64,000 nucleotides of DNA, taken from the NCBI GenBank assembly GCA_963920525.1, contig OY986436.1:178409361-178473360 (forward strand), in the 5' to 3' direction. This DNA is from Dichetophora obliterata (lineage: Eukaryota; Arthropoda; Insecta; Diptera; Sciomyzidae). How positions within the stretch are numbered: position 1 is the first letter of the stretch; each line of letters opens with the position of its first letter. The position numbers and the translations under genes are program-made. The notes below the pieces were generated by a model. The model was not told where the DNA came from. It did no database searches and was given only the letters and a program-made list of their open reading frames with translations. Shown here one piece after another: positions 1 through 10,187 of the stretch.

Positions 1-312
1 AAGAGGGTGAAAAAGTGCGTGTATCAACGCGTTCTGGACGTTTGATACCAGTACCAGTGACCAACAATGAAACCCATGACTATAAAACGGTGAATTCATA
101 TTTGGAACGTGAAAAAGACACACCTGGTAAACATTTACTTAACCATAATCAGTTGTATCAAACTTTTATTAAATGTTTTCAAATATTCTTCGACAGTATC
201 TGTTATCAATGAAATCACATTTACGCCTAAACTTGCTACCTTCGACATGGATATCATGGAAGAAATGGGCATCGTAGAGGAAGGCATACCCAAAAAAAGC
301 TATTGGTATTAA
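1..312 (+). CDS. mRpL24: Mitochondrial ribosomal protein L24 (uL24m), 3' end
   Basis: Only the C-terminal part of the gene is in the window. The frame enters at base 3 and reads a GEKVRVSTRSGRLIP stretch. A 70-bp GT-AG intron (127-196, phase 1) follows, and the last exon ends in KKSYWY and TAA at 310-312. From memory, vertebrate MRPL24 has a nearly identical VRVSTRSGRIIP block and a KKVYWY end, which is the main reason for the name. The protein is a KOW-family component of the large mitoribosomal subunit. The exon between 197 and 312 keeps the family's acidic FDMDIMEEMGI segment. The start lies upstream of the window. The gene is convergent with the minus-strand gene ending at 399. No frameshift is seen, so this copy looks functional. 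Confidence 0.9.
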
Positions 313-398
313 GCTTAAAAGCTTTTAAAATGATTGTTATAGCAAAAAATTTATTAAAAATTGCATTAAAATTTACAAGTTTTTAAACTATTTTTAAA
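313..398. terminator. 86-bp convergent 3' region with overlapping poly(A) signals
   Basis: Only 86 bp separate the stop codons of mRpL24 (+) and gene A (-). The sequence TTTATTAAA at 350-358 supplies AATAAA on the minus strand (355-350) and ATTAAA on the plus strand (353-358). A second plus-strand ATTAAA lies at 365-370. Both transcripts therefore probably end inside or just beyond the opposite gene's 3' UTR. Confidence 0.6.
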
Positions 399-1382
399 CT
401 ACGAGCGTGCCGCCTTGAAAACTTGCTCGCGATGGTCACGTAAAGTTTTGGCCAAATTACGCACCGTTTCCTCGGCCTTATCAAAGTCCTTGCGCAATGT
501 TTTATTGAACGTCTCATATAGCCACGACGATGCTCTGGACATGTTACTCTCGTAAGCCACGAATACTTTCGTGGTGTGCTCGTAACTATGCATATAGAAA
601 TAAATATGTTAAGAATCAATCAAACAGTGGAACTAAGTGGCAACCAGCAACTAACCGCGCCTTGTCTGCAATGTCCGTTATCATGTAGGTGTTGCAGTGT
701 TTTACAGCCAATATCTGTCGATTACTGATATGCTTTATTTCCACGTGCGGCAACGACAACTGGGCACAATCTAGCGATACAATAGATGCCTGCAGCGAGC
801 TGCGGCATAGTAGCGCATTTTGTACTTTCTCTTTTGGTGTTCTGTAAGAGAAAAATTTATATTATTTTTGAAAACTTTTATTTCCCATAATTTTTTTTTA
901 AAAAAGTTACACAGTTGTGGCCAAACTTCGCCACTGCCTCAGCGCCAATGTAGCTGAAGTTGCACAAGCGCGTAAAAGAAGTCCACATATCCGCCACTGT
1001 TCCAATGCACTGCCTAGCTTATCGCGTATGTCGCGCGCAGTTTCCAATTGGGCATCTAGCGACTCCTCCAGCCGCGTCATGTAAGTGCCACCGCTTATTA
1101 AGGCTGTCAATTCAATACAAGATGGAAAACTTTCTACATATTTATTTGTAAATAAAAAACAATGTAGTACCCACCAATTATACCATCATGATTTACATAA
1201 AGCTCATTCAACTCGCTATAGCTGTCCAGCAGCGTTTTCAGTCGCACCTTTGTGTGTTCCAGCACTTCGTCGTAATAATGTATCATGGTCAGATGCAGCG
1301 CCGATTCGCTAAGATTTGCAAAGAAATCTTCATGTGTGGAAGCCTTGCGTACGTCGTTGACTACGCCTAAGTTTAGAGCCAG
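399..1382 (-). CDS. Gene A, exons 3-6 (C-terminal half), unrecognised helical protein
   Basis: Four minus-strand exons with consensus splice sites: 1382-1175, 1103-911, 841-656 and 585-399, with introns of 71, 69 and 70 bp. Phases agree throughout (208, 193, 186 and 187 nt), giving 257 residues that end AARS and TAG at 401-399. The chain is strongly helical, with many charged heptad-like stretches, for example the segment after VVNDVRKAST and the final region with DFDKAEETVRNLAKTL. That suggests a coiled-coil or BAR-like module, but I do not recognise the family. The upstream exons 17822-17427 and 18177-18088 join in phase 0 across a 16-kb intron. The total is 1260 nt including the stop. The family name is open, but that this is a real gene is well supported by consistent splice phases. 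Confidence 0.8.
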
Positions 1383-1794
1383 CTGCAAAAAAGTAACAAG
1401 GGTTTTAAGAAACTTAATTACGTAAAGAGAAAATTAAAAAAATATAAAAATTTTGTCGATAATTGTTGTCATTTAGATCGCTATCACCAGACTTTGAATA
1501 TAAACTTGTTGATGGCATTGTGTGTGTGATATGAGGCAGAACTGGATCCATCTCATGTGGTTGAAGCTGCTGGTATTAGCTAGTGTTCTACTAAATGATT
1601 AGATATTAACAAGGATACATTTGCTATGTTTTATTAAAAGCATTTCCATTAGAGGATCCCTGGGGCTTTATGAATCCCCCTAATAAAATATTTGTAGGCA
1701 TGGCTGTGTATTCAAATGACTTCAGCCTAGAAAATTTATAGTGAGTTTCAGCTTATTTGAGATCAAACGAAGAATATTTCTTGCCAACAGGTGT

Positions 1795-2281
1795 TGCTTT
1801 GGGCTCAGTAGGCAGTTGAAAAGCAGAGCTCTCTCTCGACGAACAAAAAATCGCGCTTTATAAATCGCTCATCATGACCATCCTACTTTAAGCATCACAA
1901 ACCTGGACGCTGAGCAGTTAAAATGAAAAAACTTTGGGAGCCTTCAAGAGGAAGATCCTTCGCAAGATCGATGGAGCAATCTGGAATGATGAACTATACG
2001 AGCTGTACGCTGACATCAACATAGTCAAGCGCATTAAAATTGAACGGCTTCGCTTGCTTGCTCATGGTCAGCGCATGAAAGACGATGCTCCGGTGAAGAA
2101 AATATTAGATTTGGTATTCAGCGGCGGTCAACGCAAAAGAGGACGACCGAATCTTCGTTGAAAAGACCAAGTAGAGGACAACCTGACGAAGCTTGGAATT
2201 TCCAACTGGCTCCAGCAAGCACGAGACAAAAATGGCTGGCGCACGTTCTTAGATGAGGCCAAAATCGAACTACGGTTGTAG
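1795..2281 (+). mobile_element. RTE-like LINE, 3' end of reverse transcriptase ORF (pseudogene)
   Basis: The plus strand reads the typical C-terminal tail of RTE-clade polyproteins. It includes QTWTL near 1900, FKRKILRKIDGAIWNDELYELY from about 1940, ERLRLLAHGQRM from about 2041 and the GRPNLR basic block. After a TGA at 2159-2161 in place of the usual tryptophan, it continues with DQVEDNLTKLGISNWLQQARD and an EAKIEL end at TAG 2279. A further in-frame stop (TAA, about 1919) precedes the LGAF block. The copy is 5' truncated and lacks the catalytic RT core. Confidence 0.8.
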
Positions 2282-2297
2282 TGCCAATTAAGTAAGT

Positions 2298-2761
2298 AAC
2301 CTTAATGAGAAATGATATGCTTTAAGCGATTTGGAATTGAAGCTACCAGTTTTTGTGTCGTTCCCGACTGGATTTTATTCCATTCCTCTAACAATTCTTT
2401 CTTTGTTCGAAATGTTGTATTTTCCGATGTTAATTTCAAACAATGCCCATAAATAAATACTCGTTAACATTTAAGTCAGTTCGACCTACAAGCTATGGAC
2501 AAAATTGATTTTGGAATTTATGAACTTTTTATTTTTATCCAATTATAGCAATTATGCAATAGGTCGAACTGATTTAAATGTTAACGAGTATTTATTTATG
2601 GGCATTGTTTGAAATTAACATCGGAAAATACAATATTTCGAACAAAGAAAGCTTAAAGAAAGAATTGTTAGAGGAATGGAATAAAATCAAGTCGGGAACG
2701 ACACAAAAACTGGTAGCTTCAATGCAAAATCGCTTAAAGGATGTCATTTCTCATTAAGGTT
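2298..2761. repeat. Near-perfect palindrome made of two Tc1-like transposase 3' ends
   Basis: Bases 2298-2488 are the reverse complement of 2560-2761, with a 71-bp spacer. The right arm has an extra 8 bp near 2650. On the plus strand, 2610-2757 reads ELLEEWNKIKSGTTQKLV and NRLKDVISH, which is the C-terminus of a Tc1-type transposase. Upstream of it, DLNVNEYLF near 2570 resembles the DLNPIE box that carries the last catalytic residue region. The left arm encodes the same on the minus strand. The spacer segment around 2507-2550 recurs after the right arm at 2762-2812. The structure is either two opposed insertions or an inverted duplication. Confidence 0.75.
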
Positions 2762-3059
2762 TGACAAAATTGATTTAGGAATTTGTGAACTTTTTATTTT
2801 TATCCAATTACAATAGAATTCAGCTACTACAGCTTTTTCGAACTTTCTTCGCATTAGATCCATCTAAAAAACCAACTTTAATATCATGGAAACATCTCAA
2901 CGATATCGATAAAAGTGGTGCAAAATAATCTTAAGTGAGTAAAATTTACCAACCCTAATATAGGTTGGGCTCAGGGTCATGTGTACATTGTAACTTGTAA
3001 GCTTGACTTGCATACTCCAAGTGAGAATGCACAATAGAATAATATAGCATTGCAGTTGT

Positions 3060-5002
3060 AATCATATTATTAAGTTATTTGGCCCAGCGTTTTATAAATC
3101 CGAGCATTACATGCTATCAATATGAACGCTAAACGATAGCTTAGAATCCATGCATATACCCAGATCTTTGACAGAATCTTCTCGATTTATAGCAGTATAT
3201 TTTATCCTATAATCAAAAATTAAATTTATTCCTTTTTCGCGAAAAGGTCGGAGTTTGACATTTATTTGGATTTAGAAACGATATTTTTAAAACACCAAAC
3301 TTCAAAGGATTTTAAATCAGATTGGAGTAGATCTGAAGTGTCTTTAGCATCTAATGTTCTGAATATTTAAATATCATCTTCATAAATGAGCAGATGAGAG
3401 TGTTTGATGATGTGGGTTACATCATTAATGGCTAAAATAAACAAGTGAACCAAGGTGGCTACCTTGAAAAACACCTGATTCAGCAATCAATTCAGCAGAC
3501 AATACACCTCGAAATCGTATTTGATAAGATTGCTTGGTCAAATATGATTGGATACAGCTAACAAAAAATTGTGGAAAACCCATTTACTTTAGTTTAAATA
3601 TAATTAATTTGTGTTGTAGTTTATCAAATGCTTTACTAAAACTAGTGTAAATACAATCGACCTGGTTGCGACGAGTTATGACCTTCCCAAAATGAATCTT
3701 CACATGATCATACACGAGCCGCTCAAAAAGTTTTGGAATCGACGAGAGTTTAGCGATAGGTCTATAGTTGTTCATATCATTTCTACAACCTTTTTAATAA
3801 TAAGGACTTTTGAAATATTCTTTTCCAAAAAAATGGAAAATTACATTCCCTAATTGATTTATTGAATAACATGGACAGTGGTTGGCTAAGAACGGAAACA
3901 CAATGCGTTAACATTAAAATCTTAGCATTAGCATTAAAATCTTCGATCGATCCAATATACTTTAAAATATCCTCTGAATTAAAAGATATAGGGTCCAATG
4001 AAATCCTGGGTGTAGAGTTCATGTATTTAAAATACTCTTCATCAGGATAAAAAGAGTCCAAACAGAATGACTCTTTTAAGAGATTGGCAAATAGGCCGCA
4101 AATTATGACGGGATCGTAAGTAAATCCGTCAGAAGTTTTAAATGATGAAGGGAATCCATCAGATTTTTAAGTCTAATCTACATTTAAGTCTAATCTACAG
4201 ACATATTTCTTCCATGCCCTATTCCTGTTGTAGCGAAGAGTCTTTAATTCCCTTGTGTACCAAGGGAAATTTGAGGTTATACGGCACGGACTCAGAAAAT
4301 ATAGTAAAGATTTCCACACAAAAAAAATTAATTGAATCTTCAAGATTATTACCATTAAAATATTCTAAAATAACATTAAGTTTACTATGAAGTAAATAAT
4401 TCAAATTCAAAAAGTCAGCTTTTTAAAATTGAATTCCTAAACTTTATCTATTGAATTGGAGTTCTCTATATTTTCTCTGTCGGACTTGTACCATATGCTC
4501 AGTGGTGGATGGAAGCCATCAATAGAAGATAGAGCAAGAAGAGCCCTCTTAACAATCACGTTGTTACAGTCTGTAGCTATGACCAGGTCAAGAAGTCTTT
4601 CACGACTATTGTAAATACATCTCACTTGTTGTAGGTCAGAACATATATTATCAACAAATATATGCTCTTGGCGTGTCTTCGAATTAGATGCACACAAATA
4701 TTTATCATCGTCCGAAGATTCCCGTTTCAAGTCAAGTAAATTAAAATCACTCAACAATAAAATGTCGTCAAGAATATTTAAAAAGTATTCAATGTAATCC
4801 ACAAGGCTTGCATAAATTTCCACATTGCTCTTTGGAGTAATATAAGCAATAACAACATAAGAATTACAATGTACAACCTTAATGCATAGAAGTTCGATAT
4901 TAGAAGAGCAGGGAATATCAATAATGGAACTAACGAAGGAGCAGAAGTATTGCCAGCGTGTCTGTCCTTTCTAAATTGAGTGTAAGTCAGCATTCCATGC
5001 AT
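3060..5002 (-). mobile_element. Jockey-like LINE, degenerate endonuclease plus reverse transcriptase
   Basis: Read from high to low coordinates, this is an APE-type endonuclease domain followed by a reverse transcriptase. Endonuclease: LLSDFNLLD about 4760-4735 (family GDFNLP), RLLDLVIATD about 4600-4575, and DGFHPPLSIW about 4525-4495 (catalytic SDH replaced by DGFH). The linker reads FPWYTRELKTLRYNRNRAWK about 4255-4200. RT: NNYRPIAKLSSIPKLFERL 3775-3715, VDCIYTSFSKAFDKLQHKL about 3665-3605, a broken ESGVFQGSHLGS block near 3480, and LIYEDDI (YADD box with A to E) near 3387-3367. An EDSVKDLGICMDSKLSFS block lies near 3180-3125. Many stops and frameshifts make it inactive. Confidence 0.85.
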
Positions 5003-5066
5003 GACTCAAAAAAGAAACTGGACTTTTCCAAAAAGCTCCTGAGCAGAGTGAGAGGCAGTGAAATTC

Positions 5067-5334
5067 GGTTGATTGAATAAGGAAATAAATTAGGCGAGAT
5101 TTGTTGAATTAGTTTGTGCAGCGGTTTGTTATAAATTAGTGGTCTCTACTAATTGAAATGTTTTGTCAATTCAGATGAACGCCACGCCCACCTCCCATAT
5201 GGTTGATTGAATAAGGAAATAAATTAGGCGAGATTTGTTCAATTAGTTTGTACAGCGGTTTGTTATAAATTAGTGGTCTCTACTAATTGAAATGTTTTGT
5301 CAATTCAGATGAACGCCACGCCCACCTCCCATAT
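5067..5334. repeat. 134-bp tandem duplication ending in a CCACGCCCACC motif
   Basis: Two adjacent units, 5067-5200 and 5201-5334, are almost identical (two or three base differences by eye). Each ends in GCCACGCCCACCTCCCATAT. A weaker relative, CACGTCCATCTCCCATATAA, recurs near 5460. The motif belongs to a dispersed non-coding repeat family seen again near 8250, 21290, 49140-49530, 53160 and 57650-58080. No coding content is seen between 5003 and 5650. Confidence 0.85.
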
Positions 5335-5649
5335 AACCGAAATCGGTAGTCTGGTATATTTCCCCAAAAAAATTATCCCATAACAATAAAATTTTTTACA
5401 CATGGGTTTTTCGTAACAGAAAATAGTTGGTGTAGAAATGAATAAAATCGGTTGACTAACACGTCCATCTCCCATATAACCAAAAATTGGGCAATATTTT
5501 TTGCTTTTTGCTGCAAAAGTCGAACCAATTGATTTAACTAGTGAAGGAACCTAGCCATAATATCCTTGACCTTTTTCATTATATATGTTTCTTTTCCATT
5601 ATACAAATGGCATGGCTTTATGGAAAGGCAAATTCGACTGCGTTAAATA

Positions 5650-8020
5650 ATTTTAGTCGCAACTTCAATTGGAAATGTGTTTCGCTGATAGAAATGTAAA
5701 TGCCGCGGCTGTCATGGTACAAGAAATGAGTTTATTGGGTATGCGGTCTGTCTTTCCCAATAAAATGAGAAGCATTGAACCAAAAGATCACTCATGCTTT
5801 AATGAGACTTGGAGGATTGCATTTCGGTCCAAAGAGGAAGCCTTTCAGAATTGGCGTTCTAACAAGAATACTAATACTAAAAAACTTCGCATTGAAGCAA
5901 GGAATCGCTGTAATGCAATTTTAAAACGCAAAAAGTTTCTGCTCGAAGCTTGCATTCGCGAAAAAGTTCTTCTCTTCCCCAATAAGAGCAAACATTTTTG
6001 GTAATTTGTTAAAAGAGTAAAGAATCAGACATCGTCATCGATTCCACTTCATTTAAAAGATGACAAAATCTTCAGCTGATAAAGCGAACTTATTGGCTAG
6101 ATTGTTTGCACAAAATTCCACTCTCTCGGATAGCAATCAATCTTTGTTGTGGGTGGATCTTCTGCAATGCAAAAGATATACTTTCGAACGAAAGCAGTTA
6201 AAAGAATTCTTACTAATCTCAACGTAAACAAAGCCTCTGGTTCTGATGGCATACCACTAATTGTGCTTAAAATGTGTGCTTCTTCGCTGGCTCGGCCTTT
6301 GCGCAACCTTTTCAAGATCTACAGAACAGGAGTATTTCCATCTTGTTGGAAGGTGGCAAATGTCCAGCTGCTACCTAAAAAGGGTGATGCCACGAGCCCT
6401 GAAAACTACTGACCCATTGCGATATGCTATACGGTTTCCAAAGCTATGGAGAGCGTAATTAACTTCAACGTTATGAACTATCTGGAGCACAACCAACTGC
6501 TTAGTTATCGTTAATATGGTTTCCGTAGGGCTCGCTCTACTGGTGATCTTATGGCGTTTTAACCGAAAAATGGAATCAATCAATGCGTCTACTTTTTCGG
6601 CTAGAGCAGGGTTGTTGATCTAGATATTTAAAAAGGGTTTGACCGAGTGTGGCATAAAGCGCTCTCGTCGCAACTTGTTGTATATGTTTTTGGTGGTAAC
6701 TTTGCTCGATAGATCACGTGTTTCCTCAAGGACAGAACGATTCGTGTCGTAGTTGACGGTATTTCGTCCAAAGAGCACTCCATACAATAGTACCGCAGGG
6801 TTCAGTTCTATTGCCTCCCTTGTTTCTGGTTTTCATCAACGACCTTCTGTTGTAGACGCATAATCCAATACATTCGTATCACGAGCCCTGAAAACTACTG
6901 ACCCATTGCGATATGCTATACGGTTTCCAAAGCTATGGAGAGCGTAATTAACTTCAACGTTATGAACTATCTGGAGCACAACCAACTGCTTAGTTATCGT
7001 TAATATGGTTTCCGTAGGGCTCGCTCTACTGGTGATCTTATGGCGTTTTAACCGAAAAATGGAATCAATCAATGCGTCTACTTTTTCGGCTAGAGCAGGG
7101 TTGTTGATCTAGATATTTAAAAAGGGTTTGACCGAGTGTGGCATAAAGCGCTCTCGTCGCAACTTGTTGTATATGTTTTTGGTGGTAACTTTGCTCGATA
7201 GATCACGTGTTTCCTCAAGGACAGAACGATTCGTGTCGTAGTTGACGGTATTTCGTCCAAAGAGCACTCCATACAATAGTACCGCAGGGTTCAGTTCTAT
7301 TGCCTCCCTTGTTTCTGGTTTTCATCAACGACCTTCTGTTGTAGACGCATAATCCAATACATTCGTATCATATTCATTAAAAAAACGCCCAAGATCTATG
7401 GATATTAAGGGGAAAAAGGCCAAATATGAATGACACACTCTTTAATGATCTACAAAAAATTGCGGAGTGGGGTTTTGCTAATAGAGTAGAGTTCAATGCA
7501 AGCAAGACCCTGTGCTGTCTGTTAACCCACAATCGGTTAATGAATGGTGTGGATCTTGTGGAATCAGCCGCTCTTGACGTTCTGGGCATATCAATCTAAT
7601 CTGATCTACGCTGGAATGATCATATCTTCGATGTGTCAAAAATGCCTAGGTTTTTCGGTGCAAGAAGTATTTCACTCCAGCTGATCTTCGCATGATTTAC
7701 ACCTTCGCATGATTGGTCAGGGGCTTCAAAATCTTATTTGGAACTTCTGGATCGAATTCAACGTCGTGCGATAAATTTGATAGGGGATAAAATTATTTCA
7801 TCCCGCATTACCGTGATAATTCGTTTTTAGTCGCACGGTAAAGTTATGGAATAGTCTCCCTGCGAGCGTGTTTCCCTGCAGTTTTGAGCTGTGCAACTTT
7901 AAAACAAATCTTCAACGACACTACTCCATCTATTCACCTTCCAACACAATGCTTATACATGCTTATCCAGCAACATGTAGAGGGGCATCCCCGGTGCGTT
8001 AGTTCACTCTAAAAAAAAAA
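5650..8020 (+). mobile_element. Jockey-like LINE pseudogene with poly(A) tail
   Basis: A 5'-truncated non-LTR element. The pre-RT region (5669-6002) has the family's FNETWRIAFRSKEEAFQNW pattern. RT fingers with NKASGSDGIPLIVLK lie at about 6230-6275, followed by FPSCWKVANVQLLPKKGD about 6337-6387 and GFDRVWHKAL about 6634-6663. The thumb region with EFNASKTL lies about 7490-7515, an LELLDRIQRRAINLIGD segment about 7740-7785, and the C-terminal block KLWNSLPASVFP about 7845-7880. It ends in an A-run at 8011-8020. Stops, a missing YADD box and the 489-bp duplication at 6392-7369 mean it is dead. Confidence 0.88.
6392..7369 (+). repeat. Exact 489-bp tandem duplication inside the LINE
   Basis: Unit 6392-6880 recurs at 6881-7369 with no difference that I can find by eye, even though both carry the same inactivating stops. 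The unit spans the RT palm part of the LINE. The junction is ATTCGTATC|ACGAGCCC. Confidence 0.9.
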
Positions 8021-8098
8021 TAGAAGTGGTGTGGTCGGGGGACCCCTCTCAGTAACGAAGTTCCTAACGCTTTTTCTTCAACTCCAAATGTAATTTGA

Positions 8099-8412
8099 AA
8101 TTCTAATATATAAAAGTCTGGTGTCACGGTGTTTGTTACAGAACTCCTCGGAAACGGTTCGACCGATTTTCATGAAATTTTGTATGTATATTTGGTAGGT
8201 ATGAGAATAGGTCGTAAAGCATATTTCACCCTCCTACCCCCAGTGGGCGTGGCACCTCCCATACAGCCCAAATTTGCGATATCGAATAGCTTTGGGGTTA
8301 TAGGCAGCACAGCCTCGGAATTCGGTATTCGACCACAATTTACACGTTTCGTTTCACTGATAACATTTTATAGGAGCTGGAAAAAGGGGTTTGGTGCACA
8401 AGAAACTTTTTA
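8099..8412. repeat. Dispersed non-coding repeat of the CCACGCCC family
   Basis: This copy begins with AATATATAAAAGTCTGG and an ACTCCTCGGAAACGGTTCGA block, a pattern common in insect dispersed repeats. Its minus strand (about 8390-8230) matches one unit of the tandem array at 57650-58150, including the GTGTAAATTGTGGTCGAAT and GGGAGGTGCCACGCCC parts. A reading frame across it is chance. Confidence 0.6.
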
Positions 8413-8785
8413 ATTTTGATTTATAATTTTTATTTTTTAATATATTTTTTTATAACTGTTTATTTGAAAATATTTTATTCAACTGAAATTTTCAAATGAA
8501 AATTTCTGATTGATACAAATATGAATATTTATACAAATGTATTTATAATAACAAGTATTTATAACAAAGTGTAAATAAATTAACATCAGAATAATATAAA
8601 TGTTAAGTTGAGGTAAGTAAGATGTAAATTAATAATCAACAATAGGTAAGTACAATGTAAGTTAAGAATCAACGAGAAGGTAAGTAAAATGTAAGTTGAA
8701 AATCAATGTAACAGAAGATAAGTAAAATGGAAGTTAGTAATTCAACTAATGTGGTGATGCAACTTAAAGTTCTTGAGTCACAACA
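8413..8785 (-). mobile_element. 3' LTR of the Gypsy element, with 30-40-bp tandem repeats
   Basis: Read on the minus strand, the LTR starts TGTTGTGACTC at 8785, directly after a purine tract GGAGGGGGAATAA (8798-8786). A GCATCACCACATTAG stretch and three or four imperfect repeats of about 35 bp with TTTACTTACCTT (8622-8735) follow. The distal part shares GAAATTTT and TGAAAATTTCAG blocks with the separate LTR-like insertion at 55555-56122. The low-coordinate end is not defined and may be truncated against the repeat ending at 8412. Confidence 0.6.
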
Positions 8786-10187
8786 TTATTCCCCCTCCTT
8801 TTTAAAAAAAATCTTGGTAGTATTCGCTAACAGGTTAAAGTGTACTTTTTTAGTATCTTTATGTTTGGTTAACTGTGTCTGTGCTGTCTCAGTGTCTAGG
8901 GAGGCTGGTTTTATTCTATCGATGTTGACTGTTGTGTTAGTGTTATGTCTACGAATTGTGAAATATTTTGGTGTTCTCTCAACCACTTTGAAGGGGCCAT
9001 CGTACGGTTCTTGTAGTGTTTTGCGGATCGTGTCGTTGCGTACGAAAACAAAGTTACAAGTACTGAGGGCTCGAGGTATATACGATTGGAAGTTAGTGTT
9101 ATGATGCGTAATGTTTGACTTTTTGTTTTCTACTACCTCTTTAAGTTTGGCTAAGGTGTCCGATGGATTAAAATTCTGACTATGTATTACTGCTATGTAT
9201 TACTAGTTGCTGTGGTAGCCTGAGTGTTTGCCCAAACACCATCTCAGCGGGTGAAGCTTTAATGTCTTCTTTGACCGTGGACCTGAGTCCTAGAAGAATT
9301 AGTGGCAACTCTGTGTACCAGTTTGTCTGATTGTTGCTTGCTATTATAGACGTCTTCAGTTGACGATGAAACCTTTCTACAATCCCGTTAGCTTGTGGAT
9401 GATAAGCAGAAGTGGTAATGTGTTTGCTTCCTAGATTCTTAACGAAGTTTCTAAAAGTTGTGGACGTGAATTGAGGTCCTCGATCAGTGGTAATTTCCAA
9501 AGGAACTCCGAAACGTGAGATGTATTCTTTTTGGAGTGTATCTACGACAGTGTTAGCGTTAGTATCTTTAATTGGATACGCTTCGGGCCAACGTGTGTTT
9601 CTGTCAACTAGGGTAAGCAAATATCTGTAACCTTGTGATATTGGTAAGGGACCAACTATATCGACGTGAACGTGTTCAAAACGTCCGTGTGGAATGTCTA
9701 TCTTTTGTGGGATTGTCTTCGTATGTTTGTGTATCTTTGCTCGTTGGCATCTAATGCATTCTTGTGACCATTTATTGATTTGTGCGTTCATTTTAGGCCA
9801 AAAATATCTTTGTGTAATGAGTTTTCGAGTAGCTCGTGTACCTGTGTGCGAAATGTTATGTATTTGTTCGAAAATTTGTTTGCGTAATGTTTGTGGAATA
9901 TATGGACGTGTTTCTGAATTAGTTTGTTCGCACCAAATTTTAATGTTAAGTATTGGTATGTGTACTTGTTCTAGTTTGTAAATATGTTTGTTTAGTATTT
10001 CTTGTAGTTCTGAATCTATATTTTGTTCTTTGTGTAGAGTTTTGAGATTAATCTCTGAGGTTGTGAAAGCCTCTATCTCAGCTCTTGAAAGTGCGTCTGC
10101 TACGGTGTTATCTGTACCTTTAATGTGTCTGATGTCGTTGGAAAACTGTGCGATGTATTCTAAATGTCGTATTTGTCTTGGACTTCT
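8786..10187 (-). pseudogene. Gypsy integrase and GPY/F-like C-terminus (broken)
   Basis: The HHCC zinc domain is readable from about 9905 to 9740 (ISHTGTRATRKL through ECIRCQRAK). The catalytic core at 9791-9180 keeps HVDIVGPL, TDRGPQF and NGIVERF, the three acidic residues of the DDE triad. Reading is broken near 9185 by a short tandem duplication of TATGTATTACT, then resumes. The end, KVVERTPKYFTIRRH (8992-8945) followed by VNIDRIKPASLD, resembles the GPY/F module and stops at the LTR. A stop near 10190 separates this part from the RNase H frame. Confidence 0.85.

Noticed and set aside
8727..9104. 125-codon plus-strand frame with hydrophobic stretch
   Set aside because: Antisense shadow of the integrase C-terminus and LTR boundary.
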